Positions 42,909 through 51,874 of a DNA stretch of 59,390 nt are shown here, piece after piece. A program made the translations under genes and the position numbers. Positions within the stretch are counted from its first letter, which is position 1. Each line of letters starts with the position of its first letter. The notes beneath the pieces are model-generated. The model was not told the DNA's origin. It ran no database searches and was given only the letters and a program-made list of their open reading frames with translations. Source of the DNA: a bacterium (GTDB taxonomy: Bacteria > CAIJMQ01 > JAADFP01); the NCBI GenBank assembly GCA_027021085.1, contig JALUVB010000053.1, forward strand, positions 1 to 59,390. The letters are read 5' to 3'.

Positions 42909-43788
42909 GAAATTTGTAAAATTTCTCGCTGAACAGAGAAATTACTCTCCCCACACCCTGGTTGCTTACAGGACAGACCTTTTGCAGTTTGTAAAATTCC
43001 TGCAGGAGCAGGATAAAAACCTGTCCCAGGTAGACATAAACCTGGCGCGTGAATATCTGTTTCACTTAAAGGAAAGAGGGCTTTCCCGCAACTCGCTCAT
43101 CAGGAAAGTAGCCTCCCTCAAATCTTTTTATAAATTCCTTGCTTCACGCAGTATCATTTCCCATAATCCCCTCTTACTTCTTTCCTCTCCCAAAAAGGAG
43201 AGGGAACTCCCCTATTTCCTGGGCATTGAAGAAATGGAGCACCTGCTCTCCTTGAAATTTAAGGGCACCCTGGGAAAAAGGGATAAAGCAATTCTCGAAC
43301 TACTTTACTCCACCGGGATACGGGTAAGCGAGCTGGTAGGGCTTGACCTGGACGATGTGGAATGGGGAGAAGGGTTTATCCGGGTAAAAGGAAAAGGAAG
43401 AAAGGAACGCATCATTCCTGTGGGGGAGAAGGCAATGGAGGCTCTGGATGAATACCTGCCACTGCGCGGTAAACTACTCAGCCATTTTCGCAAGGATATA
43501 TATGTAGAACCCGAGGCGCTCTTCCTGAATGCCTGGGGAGGACGGATAACCCCCCGGAGCATAGAAAGAATGGTAAACAAGTATGTACGGGAGGCAGCCA
43601 TTCGCAAGAAAGTATCACCGCACCAATTCCGTCATTCTTTTGCCACCCACCTACTGGAACGAGGAGCAGACCTGCGGGCCGTGCAGGAGCTCCTGGGACA
43701 CGCTTCCCTTTCCACCACGCAGATTTACACTCACCTGACCCCGGAAAGGCTCAAAAAAGTTTACACCCAGGCCCACCCCCGGGGGTAA
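42892..43788 (+). CDS. XerC/XerD-type tyrosine recombinase
   Basis: The 298-residue recombinase has the SAM-like N-terminal core-binding domain (FVKFLAEQRNYSPHTLVAYR) and the catalytic residues: arginine in YSTGIRVSEL, lysine in GKGRKERIIPVG, histidine-arginine in HQFRHSFATH, a second histidine in ELLGHASLSTT and the tyrosine in IYTHLTPERL. It resolves chromosome dimers at dif. The topA-xerC order is common in bacteria. It lacks the extra insert of integron integrases. XerC and XerD cannot be told apart by reading alone. Confidence 0.92.
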   Translation: MEKEIEKFVKFLAEQRNYSPHTLVAYRTDLLQFVKFLQEQDKNLSQVDINLAREYLFHLKERGLSRNSLIRKVASLKSFYKFLASRSIISHNPLLLLSSPKKERELPYFLGIEEMEHLLSLKFKGTLGKRDKAILELLYSTGIRVSELVGLDLDDVEWGEGFIRVKGKGRKERIIPVGEKAMEALDEYLPLRGKLLSHFRKDIYVEPEALFLNAWGGRITPRSIERMVNKYVREAAIRKKVSPHQFRHSFATHLLERGADLRAVQELLGHASLSTTQIYTHLTPERLKKVYTQAHPRG

Positions 43789-44265
43789 ATAATAGACTTT
43801 AGACCATAGACTATAGACTGTAGACTGGGAGATAGTGAACAGTAAATAGTAAACAGTAAGCAGTGAACAGTGAATCGGTTTCCTGGTATCCCGGTATCTT
43901 AGTATCCTGGTATCCTGCCCACCTGTCATGCCCGCCTGCTCCCGGAGGGCGGGCAGGCCTGCGAAAGCAGGCATCCAGGATTTTAGACTTTAGACCATAG
44001 ACCTTAGACTATAGACTGGGAGAAGCAGGATAAAGGCGGAGGAGCAGGTGGAACTGGCAACTCGCAACTAACAACTCACAACTCTTGGACTATAGACTGG
44101 GAGATAGTGAGCTGTAAATAGTAAGCAGTGAACGGTAGTGAGTAGCGAGTAGATAGTAGCGGGTAGTTAGGGGAAATATGAGAGAGGTGTGGGGTGATAG
44201 GCAGAACTGGCCACTCCGGACTCCCGAGATATATCGGGACTCACAACTCTGAAATCAGTAAGCAA
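43786..44265. repeat. Intergenic mosaic of heptad repeats, block D (inverted orientation)
   Basis: All repeats here run in the opposite orientation to blocks A-C. The order is AGACTWT heptads (43791-43828), AGTRRAC-type heptads (43834-43875), TGGTATCC octads (43880-43917), a palindrome with arms GCCCGCCTGCTCCCGG and complement (43931-43955), the shorter REP-like palindrome (43957-43973) and the shared module 43981-44104, which is nearly the reverse complement of 24288-24412. More heptads follow to about 44170. The block begins at the xer stop codon and contains no gene. Confidence 0.85.
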
Positions 44266-44298
44266 GAATTGGAAGTTGAGAGGAGAGTTTTGCAAGGA

Positions 44299-45528
44299 TT
44301 AAAAAAGACTGAGTTGATTTTTCTTTTCCTTGTCCACTTTAATTCTTATCTCTCCGTACACGCCATCGTAGCCAGGCTTTATTTCCACTTCTCCCCTTCT
44401 CACCCGCAGAATAGCTTCACCTATGGAAGGAGGAAACTTCTCCCGTATAATTTCCTCCTCTAAATCAAGCAGTATATTCAGTTCTCCTCCCCATTTCTCT
44501 ATTATCTGGATGTATTCCCTCTTTACCTGCTTGGATTCCCTTCCTACTCTTAGAGCCTGAGAAATAATTTCTTCCAGGGGGATGAGATGCTTGTAGGGAA
44601 TAGCTTGTGCAGGAGCAGCTCCCTCTTCCCTGTCGGAGAGCTCTTCTACCCTGTGCATTACCCCAATGGTAAGCAATCTGCCGCAGAGCGGACATATGTT
44701 ATTTTGCAGCATGGATTCCTGCGGAGCAAAAGAAACCCCGCATTTTCTGTGGCCGTCGTAATGATACTTACCCTCCTGGGGAAAGAATTCTATGGTAAAG
44801 AGCAAGCCCTTCTTACTCTTCAGTGCTTCCCTTATGGAAGGAAAAGTTAAGGGAACATCAAACACGTTTGCCTCCCGGCCCAGGCGGGAAGGTGAGTGTG
44901 CATCGGAGTTGGAAACCAGGCTAAACCTATCCAGCGCACTCCATCTCCAGTTCATGGAAGGGTCGCTGGACAATCCCGTTTCCAGGGCAATGATATCCCC
45001 GCTAAACTCACCGAAGCAATCTTCTATCCTGTTAAATCCGGACTCTGACCCAAAGAGGGAGAAATGCGGTGTCCATATATGAGCAGGTATAACCACAGCG
45101 CTCGGAGCAGACTTTTTGATAAGCTCCATCATTTTTTTCACTTCCAGGGAGAGTATAGGCCTGCCGTCGGAGGCCAACTTGCCAAAACGGGCAAATTCCC
45201 GGTTGAGCCTTTCCACCTCCTCGAAGCAGGGAGAAAGAATCACGTTGTGGATTTTTTTTGTTCCACGGGCAGTGGGGAAAATGTTGGAGACTTCAGCAGA
45301 AAGGATGAAGTAAGTGCCCCCGTAGGAAAAAACCCCTTCCTTCTCCTTCTTCAAACTCTGTTTTAAGTGGCTTAACCACTCCGGATGCGTGAAATCTCCT
45401 GTTCCTACCAGCTTGATGCCCTTCCAGCGTGCCCAGCGGGAAATACCATCCAGATTCATCTCCCGACTGGTAGCACGAGAAAAAAGCGAATGGATATGAA
45501 GATCCGCTATCCAGCGAGAACTTTCCAC
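44299..45528 (-). CDS. EndoQ-like endonuclease (PHP domain)
   Basis: The 409-residue protein fits endonuclease Q, known mainly from archaea and some bacteria, which nicks DNA 5' of deaminated bases such as uracil and hypoxanthine. The PHP-type metal site is visible in ADLHIHSLFSRA, GTGDFTHPEW, VVIPAHIWTPH and VSNSDAHSPSRLG. A zinc-binding segment follows (HRKCGVSFAPQE, CPLCGRLLT), then the C-terminal helical region. The start is GTG at 45528, with a GGAGGG site. Reading alone cannot exclude a helicase-related PHP protein. Confidence 0.85.
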   Translation of the reverse strand: MESSRWIADLHIHSLFSRATSREMNLDGISRWARWKGIKLVGTGDFTHPEWLSHLKQSLKKEKEGVFSYGGTYFILSAEVSNIFPTARGTKKIHNVILSPCFEEVERLNREFARFGKLASDGRPILSLEVKKMMELIKKSAPSAVVIPAHIWTPHFSLFGSESGFNRIEDCFGEFSGDIIALETGLSSDPSMNWRWSALDRFSLVSNSDAHSPSRLGREANVFDVPLTFPSIREALKSKKGLLFTIEFFPQEGKYHYDGHRKCGVSFAPQESMLQNNICPLCGRLLTIGVMHRVEELSDREEGAAPAQAIPYKHLIPLEEIISQALRVGRESKQVKREYIQIIEKWGGELNILLDLEEEIIREKFPPSIGEAILRVRRGEVEIKPGYDGVYGEIRIKVDKEKKNQLSLF

Positions 45529-45594
45529 TTTTTTCCCTCCTCCAGATTATACCATATGCCATACCGGGGAGAATTAAATACCTGCAGAAGTTCA

Positions 45595-45955
45595 GATAAT
45601 AGACTTTAGACCTTAGACCTTGATGCCGTGTGCGATTTCTAATATTGACTGTCCAGAGATGTTCCGAGCCACGTGAGGGCAGGCGGGCAAGATATCAACT
45701 TACCGTTCACTGCTTTCCCAGTCTAACGTCTACAGTCTAAGGTCTAAAATCCTGGATGCCTGCTTTCGCAGGCCTGCCCGCCCTCCGGGAGCAGGCGGGC
45801 ATGACAGGTGGGCAGGATACCAAGATACCGGGAAATCGATTCACTGTTCACTGTTTACTATTTACTATTTACTGTTTACTATCTTCCCTCACTACTCACT
45901 ACCGTTCACTGTTCACTATTTACTATTTACTGCTTACTGCTCACTATCCTGCCCC
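45595..45955. repeat. Intergenic mosaic of heptad repeats, block E
   Basis: The 474-bp gap between divergent endoQ and the GT2 gene holds AGACYTT heptads (45600-45619), RGTCTAW heptads (45720-45748), the REP-like palindrome (45757-45773) merged with a GCCCGCC palindrome (45774-45802), and YACTRYT heptads (45840-45945). It ends just left of the GT2 promoter. No gene was seen. The palindrome pair is the same composite as in block D, in the other orientation. Confidence 0.82.
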
Positions 45956-45967
45956 CGGTCTTTGGAA

Positions 45968-45996
45968 TTGCAGAAGTTTTGCCGGTTAAGTAGAAT
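45968..45996 (+). promoter_or_regulatory. Promoter of the GT2 gene, leaderless-type
   Basis: TTGCAG (45968-45973) and TAGAAT (45991-45996) are 17 bp apart. The -10 box ends 6 bp before the ATG at 46003, so the start of transcription should coincide with the start codon. AAGAGG directly touches the ATG, too close to act as a ribosome binding site. Confidence 0.55.
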
Positions 45997-46002
45997 AAGA
46001 GG

Positions 46003-46677
46003 ATGAAGGTCTCAATAATTATTCCCACTAAGAACGAGGAGTCTACCATTGCTAAAGTGATAAAAGAGGCAAAGAAATATGCCTGGGAAATTTTAGTGGT
46101 GGACGGGCATTCCACGGATAGAACCCGGGAGATTGCTAAGAAAGCAGGAGCAAGGGTTATCCTGGATGAAGGAGGAGGGAAGGGCAAAGCAATAAGAAAG
46201 GCAGTAAGGGAGGCAAAAGGAGAAGTGCTTCTCTTCATGGATGCAGATGGCTCCCACGAACCCCGCGATATTCCCTCCCTACTCAAGCCAATAGAGGAAG
46301 GTGAGGCAGATCAGGTTACTGCCTCGCGGATACTGGGGGGCAGCGATGAACTGTCAGGAAGCCTGGAGAAGAGCCTGCGTCTGCTGGGTACGCTTTTAAT
46401 TAACTTTTTGATAAGTGAACGCTTTGGCGTGCGGATTACCGATAGCCAGAACGGGTTCCGGGCGATTAAAAAAGAGGTGATAGAAAAGCTTAATTTGCAG
46501 GAGGATATTACCACTATTGAACAGGAGATGGTGATAAAAGTTTTGCAGGGAGGATACAGGATAAGGGAAGTTCCCTCGCACGAATATGCACGTAAGTCAG
46601 GAAAGTCAAAGATATCGCTCTGGAGGGATTCCTGGCGGTATGTATTCTCCCTGCTCAGATATCTTTATTTTCCTTGA
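46003..46677 (+). CDS. GT2 family glycosyltransferase (polyprenyl-phosphate sugar transferase type)
   Basis: The 224-residue GT-A enzyme has VSIIIPTKNEESTIAKVI, the donor motif VVDGHSTDRTREIA, DADGSHEP (DxD) and the late QNGFRAIKKEV, IEQEMVIKVLQGGYRIREVP segments. This is the pattern of dolichyl/polyprenyl-phosphate mannose or glucose synthases without C-terminal membrane helices. It likely loads a sugar on a lipid carrier for surface glycans. It overlaps the convergent DJ-1 family gene by 23 bp. Confidence 0.9.
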   Translation: MKVSIIIPTKNEESTIAKVIKEAKKYAWEILVVDGHSTDRTREIAKKAGARVILDEGGGKGKAIRKAVREAKGEVLLFMDADGSHEPRDIPSLLKPIEEGEADQVTASRILGGSDELSGSLEKSLRLLGTLLINFLISERFGVRITDSQNGFRAIKKEVIEKLNLQEDITTIEQEMVIKVLQGGYRIREVPSHEYARKSGKSKISLWRDSWRYVFSLLRYLYFP

Positions 46678-47248
46678 GCAGTTTCAGGAGGGCTTTCCCG
46701 AATTCCTCCGAGGCAGAGGGCCCGTTGGCAGTGATAATTTTGCCGTCAATTACCACATTCCTGTCCACATATTCTGCCCCGTAGTTCCTGAGCACTTTTC
46801 TCAGGTCAATCCCGGATGACCACCATACCGTAGCGCGGCGATTTTTTAGAACCCCTGCTTCAGCCAGGGTTACCGGGGCAATACATATTGCGCCGATAAC
46901 TTTACCCTTTTGCAAAGCCTGGCGGAGTAATTTGTGCACCAGGGAGTTGTTCCAGTATTCTTTGGCCCCGACACCTCCTATTAAGACTATGGCCCTGTAA
47001 TCTTCTATCCGGATGCGGGAAAGGAGGATATCCGGCTTGATTTTTGTCCCCAGCATTCCCCGGGCAGTACTCAGAGAAGAAGAAGCTACTATGATCTTAA
47101 AGCCTCCCTCTTCCAGGATTTGCTTTGTTACCAGTAGCTCTTCGTCCCGGAAATTCTGGGGTGCAATCAGGAGAAGCACCTGGTTACTCTGGGCCGGGAG
47201 AACCGGCGGAAGAGTAAATAACAGGAGAAGAAAGACAAGCCACCGCAT
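46655..47248 (-). CDS. DJ-1/PfpI family protein with signal peptide
   Basis: The 197-residue protein starts MRWLVFLLLLFTLPPVLPAQ, a signal peptide ending PAQ, so it is probably exported. The rest is a DJ-1/PfpI flavodoxin-like domain: LLLIAPQNFRDEELLVTKQI, YRAIVLIGGVGAKEYW, and the nucleophile cysteine in KVIGAICIAPVTLAEAG. Members act as deglycases, chaperones or peptidases; an exported form is less usual. It follows the PfkB kinase by 5 bp and may belong to that operon. Confidence 0.83.
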   Translation of the reverse strand: MRWLVFLLLLFTLPPVLPAQSNQVLLLIAPQNFRDEELLVTKQILEEGGFKIIVASSSLSTARGMLGTKIKPDILLSRIRIEDYRAIVLIGGVGAKEYWNNSLVHKLLRQALQKGKVIGAICIAPVTLAEAGVLKNRRATVWWSSGIDLRKVLRNYGAEYVDRNVVIDGKIITANGPSASEEFGKALLKLLKENKDI

Positions 47249-47253
47249 TTGGT

Positions 47254-48183
47254 TTATTCCCTGCTTTCCATAAATGCAATAATTTCTTCCCTGCTTTTTA
47301 TCCCCGGGCTTGCTCCTATTCCCTGTACACAGAAAGCACCTACTGCATTAGCAAAACGCGAGGTGAATTCCAGTTCCCACCCTTCAATTACCCCGGCCAA
47401 GAATCCTCCTACAAAAGCGTCTCCTGCACCTGTGGTGTCCACAGCCTGTACTTTATAGGCAGGAGTGGTTATCTCGGTTTCTCCGTCTGCTACGTAGCAT
47501 CCTTTTGCCCCCATCTTGATGCCTACTACCCCGGCTCCCTTTTTCAGGAAGAATTCTGCTATTGCCGCAGGTTCTTCTTCTCCGCTTAACATCTTAGCCT
47601 CTTCAAAAGAAGGCAGGAAGTAATCCACGTAGGGAAGAGCCTCTTCGATAAGTGTTAGCCATCTCCCTGAGATATCCCAGACAGTATCCAGGGAGGTGAT
47701 TTTTTTCATTTCTTTTGCTTTTTTTAAAAGTTCAGAGAGGGGTTTCCCGTCCAGAGCAGGCATGACCATTGCTCCGGCTACGTGCAGGATGCGTGCTTCT
47801 GCCATGATTTCCCAGTCAATATCTCTCAACCCGAATCTGCCGTTGGCTCCTATATAGTGGACAAATCTTCTTTCCCCGTCCGGGTCAACCATTACCATGG
47901 TAGAAGAAGTGTAAATCCCCTCCTCTTTTTTTATCCCCCTGATATCCAGACCCTCTTGTTCCATGATTTTGAGGAGGAAGTCTCCGAAGCCATCCTTCCC
48001 CACCTTACCCATAATGCCGGTGCTTACTCCCAGACGACGCAGTGCAATACCGGTATTTAGGGCACAACCTCCGGTATGAAGCTGTATGTCATCTACCAGT
48101 ACCAGTCTGCCTTTCCCCGGAAATTCCACTACCGGGCGTGCTATTACATCTGCCACCAGTATTCCCAAACATAAAACATCCAT
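47254..48183 (-). CDS. PfkB family sugar kinase
   Basis: The 309-residue kinase begins MDVLCLGILVADVIARPVVE, with GGCALNTGIALRRLGV for sugar binding and VDTTGAGDAFVGGFLAGVIE as the catalytic anion-hole motif. It has a GAGGGG ribosome binding site. With the dehydrogenase and isomerase upstream it forms a sugar or polyol catabolic set. Exact substrate is unknown; it is a different subfamily from the kinase at 27356. Confidence 0.92.
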   Translation of the reverse strand: MDVLCLGILVADVIARPVVEFPGKGRLVLVDDIQLHTGGCALNTGIALRRLGVSTGIMGKVGKDGFGDFLLKIMEQEGLDIRGIKKEEGIYTSSTMVMVDPDGERRFVHYIGANGRFGLRDIDWEIMAEARILHVAGAMVMPALDGKPLSELLKKAKEMKKITSLDTVWDISGRWLTLIEEALPYVDYFLPSFEEAKMLSGEEEPAAIAEFFLKKGAGVVGIKMGAKGCYVADGETEITTPAYKVQAVDTTGAGDAFVGGFLAGVIEGWELEFTSRFANAVGAFCVQGIGASPGIKSREEIIAFMESRE

Positions 48184-48195
48184 AATTCCCCTCTT

Positions 48196-49200
48196 TCAAA
48201 CCTTTACTTTTGTTCCTTTTTCCATGGATTCTTTTTCTTTACTGACCAGGTAGAGAGAATCCCGCGCATCTTGAGGAGTAATGATTTCCGGGAAGCGGTC
48301 TTCTTCAATACATTTGACAAAGTATGCTATCTCGTTGTAATATCCGCCCAGGTCTTCTATGTTTCCTCCTGCCCCCACGCTTACCTCTACCTTCTTGATT
48401 TCCGGCGATTCCACTTCTTCCCCCTGGTAAAGAAGCAAAGACTGGGGGTAATGGGGATTAAATGCCAGAATTCCCTTTTCCATCTTAACCAGGTAGGAAT
48501 GGGTGAAGGGGAAGGAGGCCGGGTAATCCCATCCCCCCTCCAGGTGGGCTACCGTACCCTCCCGGTAGGAGAAGAGAGAAAAAACATGGGAGCATCCCGC
48601 CTGGTTCCTGAATCCCTGCGAGTAGATATATGCGGGCTTACCCAGGAGGTAGAGAGAAAAATCAACATCGTGGATGTGAAGGTCAAATAAGGCGCCTCCG
48701 CTTTTGGCGGGGTCCATTAGCCAGCCATCCCAGGACCAATCAGGTAAAGGGCTGAGTCGCCGAAAGGTTGCATGCACTACCTTCCCCATTTCTCCCTTTT
48801 CCACTATCTCTTTCAAAACCATGTACTCAGGCCATAAGCGGATACAATGCGCCACCATGAATTTAACTCTTGCCTTTTCCACCTCTTTTATCATTTCTTC
48901 AGCATCCTCCACGCTTAAAGCAATTGGTTTTTCGCAGAGTACATGTTTACCGGCCCGGGTGCTCTTGATCACGGCTTCTTTATGTAAAAACGTGGGAAGG
49001 CAGACATCTACCAGGTCTACCTGGGGATCTTTAAGCAGGTCCTCCATCCGGGTGTAAATCTTCCCCTCCGGTAATATCTCCTTGGCTTTTTTTGCCTCTA
49101 AGTCTGCAACAGCCACGAGTTTCGCCCCCGGGAGTGCCTGGTAAACAGAAGAGTGCATTTTTCCCATAAAACCTGCACCTATTATTCCTACTTTTACCAT
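48196..49200 (-). CDS. Gfo/Idh/MocA family NAD(P)-dependent oxidoreductase
   Basis: The 334-residue protein has the Rossmann motif KVGIIGAGFMGKMHSSVYQA, the hallmark CEKPIALSVEDAEEMI, and a C-terminal substrate domain with SGGALFDLHIHDVDFSLYLL, including the conserved aspartate and histidine. It oxidises a sugar, inositol or related polyol with NAD(P). A GGAGG site precedes the ATG. It lies between the isomerase and kinase genes, with gaps of 1 and 12 bp. Confidence 0.93.
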   Translation of the reverse strand: MVKVGIIGAGFMGKMHSSVYQALPGAKLVAVADLEAKKAKEILPEGKIYTRMEDLLKDPQVDLVDVCLPTFLHKEAVIKSTRAGKHVLCEKPIALSVEDAEEMIKEVEKARVKFMVAHCIRLWPEYMVLKEIVEKGEMGKVVHATFRRLSPLPDWSWDGWLMDPAKSGGALFDLHIHDVDFSLYLLGKPAYIYSQGFRNQAGCSHVFSLFSYREGTVAHLEGGWDYPASFPFTHSYLVKMEKGILAFNPHYPQSLLLYQGEEVESPEIKKVEVSVGAGGNIEDLGGYYNEIAYFVKCIEEDRFPEIITPQDARDSLYLVSKEKESMEKGTKVKV

Positions 49201-49201
49201 T

Positions 49202-50038
49202 TTATTTCCTCCCCATAATATAATCCATACTGGTAGAAATCTTGTAAACCTGAGACTCCGGATGAGATTTGTAAGGAAAGAATTCTGCTATGAGGAAATC
49301 TTCATATTCTATTTCTTTCAACGCTTTCATCACTTCATCCCAGTTTACATCTCCTTCCAGAAGTCCCACAAAGCCGTCGAGATTTCCCACATTCAGGCGA
49401 AAATCCTTGAGGTGCACTTTTTTGATTTTATCTCTCAGTGTCCTTATCCAGTCTTCCGGGAATCCGGTAAGCAGAACATTTCCCACGTCAAAGTAGGCCC
49501 CCAGGTAGGGGGATGCGAATTCTGCGATAAAATCCCTGAACTCCAGGGGAGAAAGGAGCATCCTGTTCCACACATTCTCTATACCGATATTGACCTTTAG
49601 CTCTTCTGCTTTCCCCACTACTCTTTCCAGGGATTCCCGCGCTCTCTGCAAAGCCAATTCGTAAGGGACTATTTCTGAGCCAGGAATCCAGGGGATATTC
49701 ACTGCCCCGGGAACTACCAGGATAGTATCGGCTCCCAGCACTTTTGCTATTTCGAGCATCCGCAGGATTATTCTTTCTCCCTCTTTTCTCTTGGCATTGT
49801 CAGAAGAGGTAAGAGGATATTCCCAGAAAAGGCCTGTGGCTAAGCTGGAAATAGATAGCCCTCTTTTCTCTACTTCTTTCCTTATTTTCTCCAGGTTCTC
49901 TTCTTTTTCATCCGGAGTTATCCTGCCTTTCTCCACTACCAACTCAATCCCCTCAAAACCGGCCTCTTTTACCAGGTCCAGACATTTCTCCAGGGGATAG
50001 TCAGCCGGGAATGCCCAGATATTTACAGCTTTCTTCAT
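49202..50038 (-). CDS. Sugar phosphate isomerase/epimerase (xylose-isomerase-like TIM barrel)
   Basis: The 278-residue TIM barrel has KCLDLVKEAGFEGIELVVEK, LGADTILVVPGAVNIPW, NIGIENVWNRMLLSP, YLGAYFDVGNVLLTGFP and KVHLKDFRLNVGN, the metal-binding pattern of the AP-endonuclease-2/hydroxypyruvate-isomerase superfamily. The start is set at the ATG at 50038 because AAGGAGG lies just before it; an earlier in-frame codon at 50053 lies within that site. It is the first gene of the catabolic set. Confidence 0.9.
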   Translation of the reverse strand: MKKAVNIWAFPADYPLEKCLDLVKEAGFEGIELVVEKGRITPDEKEENLEKIRKEVEKRGLSISSLATGLFWEYPLTSSDNAKRKEGERIILRMLEIAKVLGADTILVVPGAVNIPWIPGSEIVPYELALQRARESLERVVGKAEELKVNIGIENVWNRMLLSPLEFRDFIAEFASPYLGAYFDVGNVLLTGFPEDWIRTLRDKIKKVHLKDFRLNVGNLDGFVGLLEGDVNWDEVMKALKEIEYEDFLIAEFFPYKSHPESQVYKISTSMDYIMGRK

Positions 50039-50092
50039 TTTTCCCTCCTTCACTTATTTCACTACTTAATCCTGTATTTCCCTGCCGGGAAT

Positions 50093-50827
50093 TCATCCTC
50101 CCCCACTGTAAGGAATAACACTTTTACCCCGGGGAGAGGTAAGATAGATGCCTTCATTGCTAACTTTTTTCACCTGGAATGTACCTACCCAATCTCCTTC
50201 TTTAACAAACCGTGTGTCTCCGGTTTCTTCATTTAGAATCATTGCCGCCATTCCTTTCTCAAAGGTTACTTTGCCCACGTATTTCCATTCAGAGGGCGGC
50301 CTTAATATCCTTTCCACTACGGAAATACTGCCTGAATAGCGTATTTCCGGGTAGACTTTGCTTCTGATATTGAAATTGGTGTCGGAAAGCTTCTGGTAGG
50401 TCCATTTATCCTTGTCCAGGAGGAAAGGCGAGAGGTCTGGGGGTAATTCTCCCTCTTGCTGGACATAATTATAAATCTGAAATATGATAAGCACCATCTG
50501 CTGCTGGAAATACTTGTGGTCCCACTCGTCTGCCTGGCTGGATAGCCTGTTTTGCAGAGAAGAGATTAGGTTGTTCAATTCTACAATTTTCTCCTGCAGT
50601 GCACTGTTCTTCTTTTCTATTTCAGAAAGTTTGCTGGCAAAACTGTAGATATCACCTGCTTTTTCTCGTAGAATCTTCTCGGCTTCTGTAGCTACCTTCT
50701 GTGAGATTGCTTCTTCGTCCAGCTGCTTCTTCTCAGGAACAGAACGAGAACAGGAAGCCAAGAAAATGAGGAGAAAGCCCGAGGTAATTAACACGGGAAG
50801 AACCTTTACCCTTTTTTTATTATTCAT
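50093..50827 (-). CDS. Coiled-coil lipoprotein with PilP/GspC-like C-terminus
   Basis: The 244-residue protein starts at the ATG at 50827 after a GGAGGG site. It has a lipobox (FLLIFLASCSRSV), a coiled-coil (residues 35-95, e.g. EKILREKAGDIYSFASKLSE), and a C-terminal small beta domain, GDWVGTFQVKKVSNEGIYLT, similar to PilP and GspC homology regions of pilus and secretion machines. No other pilus genes are nearby. It overlaps the MscS-type gene by 8 bp. Confidence 0.7.
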   Translation of the reverse strand: MNNKKRVKVLPVLITSGFLLIFLASCSRSVPEKKQLDEEAISQKVATEAEKILREKAGDIYSFASKLSEIEKKNSALQEKIVELNNLISSLQNRLSSQADEWDHKYFQQQMVLIIFQIYNYVQQEGELPPDLSPFLLDKDKWTYQKLSDTNFNIRSKVYPEIRYSGSISVVERILRPPSEWKYVGKVTFEKGMAAMILNEETGDTRFVKEGDWVGTFQVKKVSNEGIYLTSPRGKSVIPYSGGG

Positions 50828-51869
50828 TTTTTCCCTCCGGAGGAATAATATGGATATCTCTTTGCGGGAAGGGGATGGCAATTCCTTCCCTCGCGAATCT
50901 TTTATCTATTTCCATATTTATTTCATCAATTATCTTGAATTTATCCTGGTAATTTTCTATCCAGTATACAATTAAAAGATTTAATGAGGAATCACCGAAT
51001 TCAGTGAAGAACACCTGGGGCGGGGGGTCATTTAGCACATCCGGGTTACGGCTCAAAATTTCCTGTAATATTTTTTTTACTTTCTTCATATCAGAGCCGT
51101 AGGCAACACCCAGAGGTGTTCTAATCTTAAATCGGGGAGTGGGATAGGAATAATTGATCAATTGTGCCTTGGTGACTTCGCTGTTCGGGATAACTATAAT
51201 GTTGTGGTCAAAAGAGAGTATTTTTGTGCTTCTTAACCCTATATCCACTACATCACCTATCTCGCCCGAAGGAAGCTGTACCCTGTCTCCCAGGCGGAAA
51301 GGCTTGTCTATCATAATGGTGAAGCCTGAGATAAGATTTGCCAGTGTTTCCTGGGCGGCGAAGGCTACGGCTAAGGAAGCAATACCTGCTGTAGCCAGGA
51401 AACCGGTGATATTTACCTTAAAACGGGAAAGAATTATTGTGGCTGCAATAAAGAAAATAAGGATTTTGAGCAGGCGATTCAGAAGGGGCAGGAATTCTTC
51501 GTCCAGGCGTGTCTCGGTCTTGGGAGCAATTTTTTCTAAATACCAATTGATAAAAACGTTGAAAATGATATAAGTGAGGTAGCTTATAAGTAAAACGGTA
51601 ACAGAGTAGAAAATCCCGGAAATAAACTTCATCCCTACGGATTTTGCCAGGTCGGGGAAGACAAGCAGTCTTTGAAAAACCAGGTAAAATCCCACCACCA
51701 ATACGGAGTAGTAAACAGGCATGCGGGTATTTTTAAGGATGGAAGAGGGAAGCCCGGAAGGTACACGGGTAGAAATCTTGTTCCAGAGATACGAGAGCAG
51801 ATATGCACCTATTACGATAATAAAGAAATAGATAAAGGTAAATAGAACCTGGCGTTGTATTTCACTCAT
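50820..51869 (-). CDS. MscS-type mechanosensitive channel
   Basis: The 349-residue protein has three or four transmembrane helices, the pore-lining helix ATAGIASLAVAFAAQETLAN, the beta domain FRLGDRVQLPSGEIGDVVDI and VIPNSEVTKAQLINYS, and an alpha-beta C-terminus. It opens under membrane tension to protect against osmotic downshock. The ATG lies 5 nt after the 3' end of tRNA-Arg, with no ribosome binding site, so translation should start from an almost leaderless RNA after tRNA processing. Confidence 0.92.
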   Translation of the reverse strand: MSEIQRQVLFTFIYFFIIVIGAYLLSYLWNKISTRVPSGLPSSILKNTRMPVYYSVLVVGFYLVFQRLLVFPDLAKSVGMKFISGIFYSVTVLLISYLTYIIFNVFINWYLEKIAPKTETRLDEEFLPLLNRLLKILIFFIAATIILSRFKVNITGFLATAGIASLAVAFAAQETLANLISGFTIMIDKPFRLGDRVQLPSGEIGDVVDIGLRSTKILSFDHNIIVIPNSEVTKAQLINYSYPTPRFKIRTPLGVAYGSDMKKVKKILQEILSRNPDVLNDPPPQVFFTEFGDSSLNLLIVYWIENYQDKFKIIDEINMEIDKRFAREGIAIPFPQRDIHIIPPEGKNE

Positions 51870-51874
51870 AAAAG

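Noticed and set aside
42892-43788. Integron integrase that could serve the cassette-like island
   Set aside because: Length, motifs and position after topA are those of a normal Xer recombinase; the extra region of integron integrases is not seen, and it lies 38 kb away.
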